From Solobacterium sp. (GTDB lineage: Bacteria > Bacillota_I > Bacilli_A > Erysipelotrichales > Erysipelotrichaceae), in NCBI GenBank assembly GCA_017432325.1, contig JAFRJJ010000009.1:1-62670 (forward strand): a DNA stretch of 62,670 nt, in the 5' to 3' direction. The translations under genes and the position numbers were made by a program. Of the stretch, positions 1 to 7,233 are shown piece by piece. Position 1 is the stretch's first letter. Every line of letters starts with the position of its first letter. The notes under the pieces are model-generated. The model ran no database searches. It worked only from the letters and a program-made list of their open reading frames with translations, and was not told the DNA's origin.

Positions 1-102
1 CAAAAACCTCCTCTTATTCTTTCGTTGTAGTTTCGCAGACCACACACGAAATTATATGCCAGGAGGCTTTTTTTCATCATCTCTCCGCTAAAGCTTGTCT
101 GG

Positions 103-127
103 ACCCCCGGACTATCCGGGGGTTTTA
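103..127 (+). terminator. Intrinsic terminator of an upstream gene
   Basis: An eight-pair stem (ACCCCCGG with CCGGGGGT, loop ACTAT) is followed by TTTT. It faces right, so it would end a plus-strand transcript that begins outside the window. Bases 1-100 hold no convincing gene. Confidence 0.6.
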
Positions 128-137
128 GTAGACAACA

Positions 138-165
138 AAAAAGGAAGCTCACGCTTCCGTTTTTT
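138..165. terminator. Bidirectional intrinsic terminator
   Basis: GGAAGC and GCTTCC flank a four-base loop, with A6 on the left and T6 on the right, so it can act on both strands. It touches the stop codon of the minus-strand gene at 164 and most likely ends that transcript. Confidence 0.7.
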
Positions 166-421
166 AACCCTTCAGGCCTTCCTGCTGACGCTGCATGTTT
201 TCGACAACAACGTCATAAATATCACCGATGGACTGTCCGTATTCCAGGACCAGCCAGGGCTCATTCGTGTGGAAATGGATCTTGATCAGTGTATCATCAC
301 CTACGACCAGCAGGCTGTCTCCCTTGAAATGTTCATCGATATAGTCATGGATCTCATCTTCATCAAGGTTTTCACCGTCGATGAGCAGCTGTGTATCAAA
401 TTTAAATTCTAACTGTTCCAT
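164..421 (-). CDS. Stand-alone FakA middle-domain-like protein
   Basis: This 85-residue protein matches by eye the middle part of FakA (YloV, DAK2-domain fatty acid kinase), especially GDSLLVVGDDTLIKIHFHTN at residues 34-53 and the later VVENMQ motif. In full-length FakA (about 550 residues) this segment follows the DhaL-type kinase domain. Here neither kinase domain nor C-terminal domain is present, and the protein starts cleanly at an ATG with AGGAG 8 bases upstream, so it looks like an intact small gene rather than a remnant. It lies after an FAD oxidoreductase gene and has its own extended -10 box. A DegV/FakB-like gene lies 2.4 kb away, which fits a link to fatty acid activation. The similarity is clear; the role is unknown. 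Confidence 0.75.
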   Translation of the reverse strand: MEQLEFKFDTQLLIDGENLDEDEIHDYIDEHFKGDSLLVVGDDTLIKIHFHTNEPWLVLEYGQSIGDIYDVVVENMQRQQEGLKG

Positions 422-447
422 TAGTTTATTCTCCTGTTAACGAAACT

Positions 448-456
448 ATTATAGCA
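448..456 (-). promoter_or_regulatory. Extended -10 promoter for the FakA-like gene
   Basis: On the minus strand TGC is followed directly by a perfect TATAAT, in the 45-base gap after the FAD oxidoreductase stop codon. It gives a short leader carrying the AGGAG site of the 85-residue gene. No clear -35 box was needed or seen. Confidence 0.55.
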
Positions 457-466
457 CGAATGTCCT

Positions 467-2035
467 TCAGTACCGCTGAACAGGCTTCCGACCCAGGTAC
501 ATGATCAGTTTCTCTGCCTGCCTGATCCCGTCGATCGCGCTGGATACGATCCCTCCGGCATAGCCGGCACCTTCCCCGCACGGGAATACGCCTTCATATG
601 CCGGGCACTGTCCTGAATCATCCCGTTCCATCCGGATCGGAGAGGAAGAACGCGATTCCATCCCGGTCATGATCCCCCGGCTGATAAATCCGGGTATTTT
701 ATGTTCAAAAAACACAAAGCCTTCTTCCATAGCGGCATTCATATCGTCCGTAAACAATGTGTGCATATCCGTCGGGATAACTCCCCGCGGATAAGTGGAC
801 GCGATCACAGGCTGCTCACTGACACAGTGCTCCAGATAATCCCTGATATTCTGGGATGGTGCGCGGAAGCCTGTCCGGTAGGCGTTCTGTTCCAGCTTCT
901 GCTGGTACAGGAAGCCGTCCAACGCATGTCCCCTGTCAAAGTCGGATGTCCTCACCTGCACAAGGATCGCGCTGTTGGCGTTTTCCCCGCTGCGTGAACT
1001 TTCACTCATCCCGTTGACAGCCAGCGCGCCTGCTTCCGTAGAAGCCGGTATCACCATACCGCCGGGACACATGCAGAACGAATATACGCCTCTGCCGCTG
1101 GAGCTTCTGTGTGTCAGCCGGTAAGACGCCGCCCCGAGATCCGGGTGACCTGCATAAGTCCCGTACTGGTTCCGGTCGATCAGTTTCTGTGGGTGCTCGA
1201 CACGCACGCCTGCCGCAAAGTCTTTCTGGGAGATCATGAAACCCTGGTCAAACAGTGTTTTCCATGTTTCATACGCGCTGTGTCCCAGACACAGGATCAC
1301 GGCATCCGTTTCGAACAGACCCATCTGCGTATTGACACCCCTCAGCTGCCCGTCTTTTATATCCAGTGATGTCATTCTGGTATTGAAGAATACCTGTCCG
1401 CCCAGGGAAATGATCTTTTCCCTGATCCTTCTGACAATGGACTGCAGCTGGTCTGTGCCAAGATGGGGCATATGCCTGTACATGATCGCCGGGTCGGCCC
1501 CTGCTTCCACAAATTCTTCCAGGACCTTCTGGACCCTTGGATCCTTGGAGCGGGATGTCAGCTTGCCGTCCGAGAACGTACCGGCACCGCCTTCCCCGTA
1601 CTGGACATTGGATTCCGGATCAAGCTCACCGCCCTGAAAGAATGTTTTGACATCTTCAGAGCGCTGTTCCACCATTTTTCCGCGTTCCAGTATGATCGGC
1701 TTCATTCCGCTTTCCGCCAGGATCAGTCCCGCAAACATTCCCGAGGGTCCGAATCCGACGACCACGGGACGGCGCGCATGAAGCGGTGCTTCCGGACAGA
1801 CATAGGTATATCTGTGTCCTTCCTCTACATCCTTCAGCCGCAGGTATTTCTGTTCATTGCGTACTTCGGCAAAGACCGTATAGGACCAGAGCAGTTCATC
1901 GCCCCTGGCATCCAGTGACTGCCGGTATATCTCATGGGAAAGAATATCCGACGAACTGCACCGCAGCTTTGCGGCGATCTCATCCGGACCCGCGGTCTTT
2001 CCGATTGGACATTTGATCTGATGTATCTTCAGCAT
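467..2035 (-). CDS. FAD-dependent dehydrogenase (COG2509 type)
   Basis: Predicted 522-residue cytoplasmic flavoprotein. A Rossmann dinucleotide-binding motif GFGPSGMFAG lies near residue 95, followed by the family motif YGEGGAGTFSDGKLTSR. A C-terminal FAD-contact segment CGEGAGYAGGIVSSAIDG completes the picture. This matches the family of uncharacterised FAD-dependent dehydrogenases related to the HI0933/BaiN group; the substrate is unknown. I chose the ATG at 2035 because AGGAGA lies 8 bases upstream and the family N terminus (MLKIHQIKCPIG) starts there. An upstream in-frame ATG at 2110 would add 25 unrelated residues without a ribosome binding site. The gene is divergent from the glycosyltransferase gene that begins at 2146. 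Confidence 0.85.
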   Translation of the reverse strand: MLKIHQIKCPIGKTAGPDEIAAKLRCSSSDILSHEIYRQSLDARGDELLWSYTVFAEVRNEQKYLRLKDVEEGHRYTYVCPEAPLHARRPVVVGFGPSGMFAGLILAESGMKPIILERGKMVEQRSEDVKTFFQGGELDPESNVQYGEGGAGTFSDGKLTSRSKDPRVQKVLEEFVEAGADPAIMYRHMPHLGTDQLQSIVRRIREKIISLGGQVFFNTRMTSLDIKDGQLRGVNTQMGLFETDAVILCLGHSAYETWKTLFDQGFMISQKDFAAGVRVEHPQKLIDRNQYGTYAGHPDLGAASYRLTHRSSSGRGVYSFCMCPGGMVIPASTEAGALAVNGMSESSRSGENANSAILVQVRTSDFDRGHALDGFLYQQKLEQNAYRTGFRAPSQNIRDYLEHCVSEQPVIASTYPRGVIPTDMHTLFTDDMNAAMEEGFVFFEHKIPGFISRGIMTGMESRSSSPIRMERDDSGQCPAYEGVFPCGEGAGYAGGIVSSAIDGIRQAEKLIMYLGRKPVQRY

Positions 2036-2133
2036 AGTCTCTCCTTCCGGTCTTCTGCATGCCCATTCTACAACAACAGCAAACTTAAACAAATCATAAA
2101 TATCTGTCACTGGATTTTACAAGCGTGAAAGCC

Positions 2134-2139
2134 GATAAT
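2134..2139 (+). promoter_or_regulatory. -10 box placed for a leaderless mRNA
   Basis: GATAAT lies 6 bases before the ATG of the glycosyltransferase gene, and no Shine-Dalgarno sequence lies between. Transcription would start at or next to the start codon. The -35 region is weak. Confidence 0.4.
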
Positions 2140-2145
2140 TGATGC

Positions 2146-2850
2146 ATGAAACGATTGATCATAAAACTGTTCCTGCTGGCAGTACTGGTCATAGCAGGCA
2201 TCGCCTGCTATGCGGCTTACCGCGGATGGGAGACATATCAGGAAGCTGTGAAAAAACTTCCGGTCGAAACGGCTGCAGAACCATATCAGACATGCGGTGA
2301 CTGTCTGGCGTTCAGTGACATTGATGAAGACTTTGTCGATGCGGTGGTCTCGATCGAAGACAAACGCTTCTTCGTGAGAGAAGGGTTTGACTGGGTCGCC
2401 TTCATCAGGGCGGTGATCGCGAACCTGCGTGCCAAACAGGCTGTGGAAGGAGGCAGTACGATCTCACAGCAGATCGCCAAGAATCTCTACTATCAGTCCG
2501 TCAGCCGCGGGATCGATGAAAAGATCGCGGAAGTGTTCATTATGTCCGAACTGGAAGACATCTACAGCAAGGAAGACCTGTTTGCGATCTACGCGAACAT
2601 GAACTATTACGGCGACGGTTTCTGGGGCCTGCAGCAGGCCTCCCGGGGATACTACCAGACAGACGGGAACGATCTGACAGTAGCCCAGGCGGCAATACTT
2701 GCCGGCATTCCGAACCGTCCGGCTGTCTATCAGCTCTCTACAGGACATGACGCTGCTGTCGCGCGCCAGCGCAGAGTACTGTCCGCCATGTTAAAAAACG
2801 AGTACATTACTCAGGAAGAGTATGAACTCGCTTTGCAGGAAAATGTATGA
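2146..2850 (+). CDS. Monofunctional glycosyltransferase 51 (peptidoglycan)
   Basis: A 234-residue membrane-anchored protein with one N-terminal transmembrane helix (residues 4-24) and a GT51 transglycosylase domain. That domain polymerises lipid II into glycan strands on the outer face of the membrane. Motif 1 is EDKRFF at about residue 73, motif 2 is GGSTISQQIAKNL at about 103, and motif 3 includes the K-x-x-E of DEKIAE. There is no transpeptidase domain, so it resembles MtgA/SgtB rather than a class A penicillin-binding protein. Motif 1 usually reads E-D-x-x-F-x-x-H-x-G; here the His is Arg (FFVREG). No ribosome binding site precedes the ATG; a -10 box sits 6 bases upstream. Confidence 0.88.
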   Translation: MKRLIIKLFLLAVLVIAGIACYAAYRGWETYQEAVKKLPVETAAEPYQTCGDCLAFSDIDEDFVDAVVSIEDKRFFVREGFDWVAFIRAVIANLRAKQAVEGGSTISQQIAKNLYYQSVSRGIDEKIAEVFIMSELEDIYSKEDLFAIYANMNYYGDGFWGLQQASRGYYQTDGNDLTVAQAAILAGIPNRPAVYQLSTGHDAAVARQRRVLSAMLKNEYITQEEYELALQENV

Positions 2851-2853
2851 ATT

Positions 2854-3699
2854 TCAGTCTGCGGCCTGACCGTCCTCAAAACCGATCATCAGGCCGCCTT
2901 TTTCTGCGTAGTAGCTGCACAGACCTGTGGTCGCCTCAACGATCACATCTGCAAACGGGAATTCCGCTGCGATCAGGTCTTTGAGCCTGTAGGCTGCCTC
3001 CGGATTCAGACAGTGGGCGATCCTGACCTTTCTGCCGTTGAATCCGTATTTCTTCATCGCGTCCAGCGTACCGGCTACAGCGCGCTTCATGCCTTTGACA
3101 TTCGAGATCTGCTGCAGTTTGCCCTCTTCACTGGCAATGCCGATGAAACGGATGCCGAGCAGTCCGGCGATCTTTGCGACCGCGGGGTTGACCCTGCCGT
3201 TCTTGGCAAGATTTGCCAGGGATTCCAGGGTAAATACGAGATGTGAATGTTTCTGATACTCATGGATCTGCTCAACGATTTCTTCAAACGTCAGGTCTTC
3301 CTTGAACAGTTCCGCAAGCTTCTCAATGATCAGCTGCAGCTCGGGTCCTGCTGAGAGGGAATCGATCACGCAGACCTTCTTCCCTTCGTTCTTTTCCATA
3401 TAGTACTTGGCTGCTGTTTCCGCCGAGTTCCATGAGCCTGACAGTCCGCTGGTGATCGTTACAACGAACACTTCATCAGCTCCCTCATAAGCTTCTTCAT
3501 AGTCAAAGGGATTCGGGCAGGAAGAGGAATTCGGTTTTTTTGTCGCGATCAGCTCAGCGACCATCTCCGGGACATCAAGATCCTTATTGTCCACATATTC
3601 TTTACCCTCGATCAGGATCTTGAGCGGTACGGAGCGGAAATCCACTCCCTCCAGTTCAAGAACATTTGATGAGGAGTCAGATACGATTCTTCTGTTCAT
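2854..3699 (-). CDS. DegV family fatty-acid-binding protein (FakB-like)
   Basis: A 281-residue DegV-fold protein. The family binds a single fatty acid and, as FakB, presents it to the FakA kinase for phosphorylation. Visible family signatures are an N-terminal IVSDSSSN, a PNSSSCPNPFDYEEAY stretch equivalent to the usual T-S-Q-P-S loop, and ITSGLSGSWNSA equivalent to I-S-x-x-L-S-G-T. The start is ATG at 3699, since GGAGG lies 6 bases upstream; a TTG two codons earlier is too close to it. It follows the HAD phosphatase gene by 13 bases and is probably its operon partner. It converges on the glycosyltransferase gene with a 3-base gap and no visible terminator. Confidence 0.9.
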   Translation of the reverse strand: MNRRIVSDSSSNVLELEGVDFRSVPLKILIEGKEYVDNKDLDVPEMVAELIATKKPNSSSCPNPFDYEEAYEGADEVFVVTITSGLSGSWNSAETAAKYYMEKNEGKKVCVIDSLSAGPELQLIIEKLAELFKEDLTFEEIVEQIHEYQKHSHLVFTLESLANLAKNGRVNPAVAKIAGLLGIRFIGIASEEGKLQQISNVKGMKRAVAGTLDAMKKYGFNGRKVRIAHCLNPEAAYRLKDLIAAEFPFADVIVEATTGLCSYYAEKGGLMIGFEDGQAAD

Positions 3700-3712
3700 A
3701 TTCAACCTCCGT

Positions 3713-4549
3713 TCAATCGATCAGGCCGAGATAACGGAATGCTTTTGCCAGCCCGTCGTCGTTGATGTCATCTGTAATATAATCGGCTGCTTCCTTGCAT
3801 TCCTTGCCGGCATTTCCCATTGCCACGCTGTATCCGCAGCATTCAAACATCGGAATATCTACCTTGGCGTCTCCGAACGCGATCGCGTCCTTCGGATCCG
3901 CATGGATGTGTTCCAGCAGCACATTGATCGCGTGCGCCTTGTTGATATTCTTGACGCCTAAGTCTCCGTAAAGAGCTGCTTCTCCGACGCCTCCCCAGGT
4001 ACCTGCCTTCAGGTCGGGGAATTCCTTGATCGAATCCAGATGATCCTGGTATGACCTCAGTACAAAACTGACTTTGTTCACATCATCACGGATCATATTG
4101 GCACCGGAGATCATATGTGAAGGAAGCGGCGGTCTGTAGCCTTCCGGTACATCGGCACCCTTGCCCTTCATATAGGCGATCCTCGCCTGAAGAGAACCCT
4201 CTTCATATCCGTCACAGATATACATGCCGCTGTTGCATTCCTCACGGAAAATAATACCGCGTTCCGTGCACCAGTCAACTATATGTCTGACCTGTTCCTC
4301 GGTCAGTCTCTGATGCATGATCACTTCTCCGTGATCCTCAACATACGCGCCGTCTCCGCCGATCATGCCGTCCAGTTCAAAATCCCAGTGCTTGGAATCG
4401 ATCTCAGCTCTGGAACAGCCTGTACAGATATATACACGATGTCCGTTTTTCCGCGCATCGATTACTGCCTGTCTGGCAGATGAAGGAAGTTTCTGTTCAT
4501 AGTCGATCAGTGTACCGTCTACATCGAGGAATATTGTTTTCTTAGTCAT
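3713..4549 (-). CDS. HAD superfamily phosphatase, Cof type (IIB)
   Basis: A 278-residue cytoplasmic hydrolase. Motif I is FLDVDGTL near the N terminus with the nucleophile Asp, motif II is ICTGCSR, and motif IV is AFGDAKVDIPMFECCG near the C terminus. The cap domain lies between, as in Cof-type sugar or nucleotide phosphatases. Substrate cannot be read from the sequence. Two ATGs are possible; the one at 4549 has GGAG 10 bases upstream while the ATG at 4558 directly abuts that site, so 4549 is preferred. A good promoter precedes it and the DegV gene follows in the same direction. Confidence 0.88.
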   Translation of the reverse strand: MTKKTIFLDVDGTLIDYEQKLPSSARQAVIDARKNGHRVYICTGCSRAEIDSKHWDFELDGMIGGDGAYVEDHGEVIMHQRLTEEQVRHIVDWCTERGIIFREECNSGMYICDGYEEGSLQARIAYMKGKGADVPEGYRPPLPSHMISGANMIRDDVNKVSFVLRSYQDHLDSIKEFPDLKAGTWGGVGEAALYGDLGVKNINKAHAINVLLEHIHADPKDAIAFGDAKVDIPMFECCGYSVAMGNAGKECKEAADYITDDINDDGLAKAFRYLGLID

Positions 4550-4572
4550 AATGCTCATTCTCCTTCAATGTT

Positions 4573-4600
4573 ATTATACCTTGCAAATCCGGTCTTCCAA
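4573..4600 (-). promoter_or_regulatory. Promoter of the HAD-DegV operon
   Basis: TTGGAA, 16 bases, TATAAT on the minus strand, about 24 bases before the preferred start codon. Confidence 0.6.
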
Positions 4601-4675
4601 AATGGAACTTGCGAACGCTTTTGTTACAAAACAGCCTTCTCTGTATCAGAAATCAGGCGGTCAGGCAGGAAATTG

Positions 4676-4711
4676 AAAGAAAAAACAGATCTGCGTGCTT
4701 TATGCAGATCT
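4676..4711 (-). terminator. Intrinsic terminator of the VTT gene
   Basis: AGATCTGC pairs with GCAGATCT around a nine-base loop and is followed on the minus strand by TG and T6, ten bases after the VTT stop codon. Confidence 0.8.
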
Positions 4712-4721
4712 GCAGTGTTTG

Positions 4722-5321
4722 TCATTCCTGCGGCTCTTCATCAAGTTTGAAGACGGATTTGGACAGGTACAGCAGGATCCCGATCATAGCGACCGACGTA
4801 ATGATGAACAGCGGTTCATCCAGTGACAGGACCAGGCTCTGTCCGATCAGTGCCAGCATGGTGATCATGGCGACTTTTGCGCAATAGAGCGTAAACAGGT
4901 ACCGCCGTTTTGAATAGACGGACACACCGAAGGCAAAGTTCATGAATGAAGACGGTGTGAACGGCAGCATCAGGATCAGGAACAGTGTTCCCGGCTTGAT
5001 CCTTTTGACGAATTTCCTGGCTTTCATGACTTTCTCATGGTTCATGGCGTACCGTTCCATCCGGTGTCCCAGGACCGCCCGCCAGAACAGAAAAGATACG
5101 GTACAGCCGATGCATGTACCGATCCAGCTGTACATTGCGCCCAGATAGAATCCGTATGCTGCGACATTCCACGCCACGATTGCAGTCAGCGGCAGCATCG
5201 GTATGAAGGACTCGATCGATACGACCAGGATCGGAACCAGAGGTGACAGGTCTCCGTATGTATCAAGGATCGCCTGCCAGTCAAACGTTACGAACCATTG
5301 CGGAAGAGGTATGTTTATCAT
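4722..5321 (-). CDS. VTT-domain membrane protein (TVP38/DedA-like)
   Basis: A 199-residue integral membrane protein with several hydrophobic segments. They include a re-entrant-like stretch around SFIPMLPLTAIVAWN and a second, related one around LMLPFTPSSFMNFAFG; paired segments with central prolines are the hallmark of the VTT fold. Family members are linked to phospholipid or undecaprenyl-phosphate translocation, but no specific substrate can be assigned here. The ATG has no Shine-Dalgarno sequence. Instead an extended -10 box ends 6 bases upstream, so the mRNA may be leaderless. It is followed by a clear terminator and is monocistronic. Confidence 0.82.
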   Translation of the reverse strand: MINIPLPQWFVTFDWQAILDTYGDLSPLVPILVVSIESFIPMLPLTAIVAWNVAAYGFYLGAMYSWIGTCIGCTVSFLFWRAVLGHRMERYAMNHEKVMKARKFVKRIKPGTLFLILMLPFTPSSFMNFAFGVSVYSKRRYLFTLYCAKVAMITMLALIGQSLVLSLDEPLFIITSVAMIGILLYLSKSVFKLDEEPQE

Positions 5322-5327
5322 GCCACA

Positions 5328-5336
5328 ATCATACCA
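5328..5336 (-). promoter_or_regulatory. Extended -10 box 6 bases before the VTT start
   Basis: TGG-TATGAT on the minus strand is separated from the ATG by GTGGC-type sequence of only 6 bases with no ribosome binding site, as expected for a leaderless transcript. Confidence 0.5.
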
Positions 5337-5387
5337 CCGAAACCGGTCTGTAAAAGCGTCATTTCACAAACTTAAAGAAATCTTTAT

Positions 5388-5420
5388 ATGTAAATAAAAA
5401 TACCACATTGCGTGGTATTT
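5388..5420 (-). terminator. Intrinsic terminator of the ABC exporter operon
   Basis: AAATACCAC pairs with GTGGTATTT and is followed by a T-rich run on the minus strand, right after the stop codon of the second exporter gene. Confidence 0.8.
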
Positions 5421-5421
5421 A

Positions 5422-7233
5422 TCAGACCATGTCTGCGGCCATTTCTTCGAACTGCCTTGTATAGAGACTGTAGTAATAGCCTTTCTGCTTCATCAGTTCG
5501 CGATGCGTTCCGCGCTCTACCATTTTGCCGTCTTTGACGACAAGGATCACGTCCGCGTTCACGATCGTGGAGAGACGGTGCGCGATCACGAAGGATGTTC
5601 TGCCCTTGATGACGATCGATATCGCATCCTGGATCGCCTTTTCCGTCAGTGTATCGATGGAAGCCGTCGCCTCATCCAGGACCAGGATCCTGGGATCCGC
5701 AATGATCGCCCTGGCAAAGGAAAGCAGCTGTTTTTCTCCCGTCGACAGCATATCCCCGCCTTCACCGACATTGCTGTCGAGACCGTTGTCCATCTTCTCA
5801 AGGACAAAGTCGGCGGAAACAAGCTTCAGCGCCGCAAGGATCTCTTCATCCGTAGCGTCAGGCTTGCCGTATCTCAGGTTATCCCTGACTGTTCCGGAGA
5901 ACAGGTGCGGTGTCTGGAGCACGTAGCCGATGTTGGAGTGCAGCCACAGCTGGGAACGCTCCCTGGCATCCCTGCCGTCGATCAGCACCTGTCCCTCGGT
6001 CGGTTCATAGAACCTGCACACAAGATTGACCAGTGTTGATTTGCCTGCCCCTGTCTCACCGACGATGGCAACGTTGGTTCCCTGGGGAACCTTTAGGTTA
6101 AAGTGTTCGAGTACCTTCTCCGTTCCGTCAGGATAGACAAAGCTGACATCACGGAATTCCACGTCCCCGTACAGTTCTTCCCAGTTTTCTTTCTTCGGAT
6201 TGAATGTATCTCCGTATTTTTCGATCACTTCCGGACGGTCCGCCACGTCAGACTGGGCTGCGAGCAGATTTGTCAGACGTTCAATGTTGACCTGGATGGC
6301 GATCAGCGCGGAGATCGTCTGGATGATGCTCTGGATCGGTTCCATCATACCCAGCGCATAGGATACGAATACGGACAGCGTACCGATCCTGATGACGCCT
6401 TCCATACTCAGGCTTCCGCCCTTCCAGAGAACGATCGCCAGTGCCGCGGAGCTCATCATCGTGACAGCTGCCGAGAACAGTGCCGAGTAATGTGTCGCGT
6501 GGATGGATGTCCGCTTCATTTCCGAAGTGTCTTTCCGGAAATCATCGTTGATCGTATCTTCAATGACAAGCGTCTTGATCGAACGCGCGCCGGTAATGCC
6601 TTCGTTGAAGTTTCCCGTGATCTTTGAGTTGATCTCACGGATCACACGGTTCAGCGTGACAAGATGCTTCTGGAACCAGCTGATCAGCAGGACAGCGATC
6701 GGTACAAGGATGAGCACATACATGGCAAGCCTTGCATTGATCCTCAGCATAACGATCAGGACAAAGAGGATATAGGAACCGTTCCAGACGATATCCATCA
6801 TTCTCCAGGCGACCAGTTCGCCGATCTTTCCCGTATCGCTCATGACGCGGGCATGGATGTAGCCGACGTTGTTCTGGTTGAAATAAGAGAATGACAGTGT
6901 CTGCAGATGGTTGAACGACGCATTGCGCAGGTCCCTGTCTACATTCATTTCGATCTGTCCGCACCAGTAGACGCTGATATAGTTGTCCAGCACCTGGATC
7001 AATAATGTCAGTACATATAGAACAAGAAATACCGGCAGTGTGTCCAGTGTTCCCAGCGCGATGAAATGGTCGATCGCGTAGCTGTTGAACAGCGGGTACG
7101 CGCTGTCGATCATACTGCTGATGACCGCCAGGATCACAGCAAGGATGATCGTCTTCTTATACGGCTTCGCAAAGGGAATGACCCTGCCTATCCCGAACCA
7201 GGGCAGAGAAACGTTCTTGTTTTCTTCGTTCAT
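5422..7233 (-). CDS. ABC exporter half-transporter, catalytic-Glu subunit
   Basis: A 603-residue fusion of a six-helix type I exporter membrane domain (about residues 1-320) and an ATPase domain. Walker A is GETGAGKST and Walker B is ILVLDEAT with the catalytic Glu intact. The signature is degenerate, LSTGEKQ instead of LSGGQ. It overlaps the upstream exporter gene by 4 bases (ATGA), so the two are translationally coupled and probably form a heterodimer like BmrC/BmrD or YheH/YheI. Such pairs export drugs or lipids; the substrate here is unknown. Confidence 0.92.
   Translation of the reverse strand: MNEENKNVSLPWFGIGRVIPFAKPYKKTIILAVILAVISSMIDSAYPLFNSYAIDHFIALGTLDTLPVFLVLYVLTLLIQVLDNYISVYWCGQIEMNVDRDLRNASFNHLQTLSFSYFNQNNVGYIHARVMSDTGKIGELVAWRMMDIVWNGSYILFVLIVMLRINARLAMYVLILVPIAVLLISWFQKHLVTLNRVIREINSKITGNFNEGITGARSIKTLVIEDTINDDFRKDTSEMKRTSIHATHYSALFSAAVTMMSSAALAIVLWKGGSLSMEGVIRIGTLSVFVSYALGMMEPIQSIIQTISALIAIQVNIERLTNLLAAQSDVADRPEVIEKYGDTFNPKKENWEELYGDVEFRDVSFVYPDGTEKVLEHFNLKVPQGTNVAIVGETGAGKSTLVNLVCRFYEPTEGQVLIDGRDARERSQLWLHSNIGYVLQTPHLFSGTVRDNLRYGKPDATDEEILAALKLVSADFVLEKMDNGLDSNVGEGGDMLSTGEKQLLSFARAIIADPRILVLDEATASIDTLTEKAIQDAISIVIKGRTSFVIAHRLSTIVNADVILVVKDGKMVERGTHRELMKQKGYYYSLYTRQFEEMAADMV

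Noticed and set aside
1..100. Possible 3' end of a structured RNA, since CCTCCT near base 8 can pair with AGGAGG at 61
   Set aside because: The loop would be about 50 bases and I could not match the sequence to RNase P, tmRNA, SRP or 6S RNA; too little is in the window to call it.
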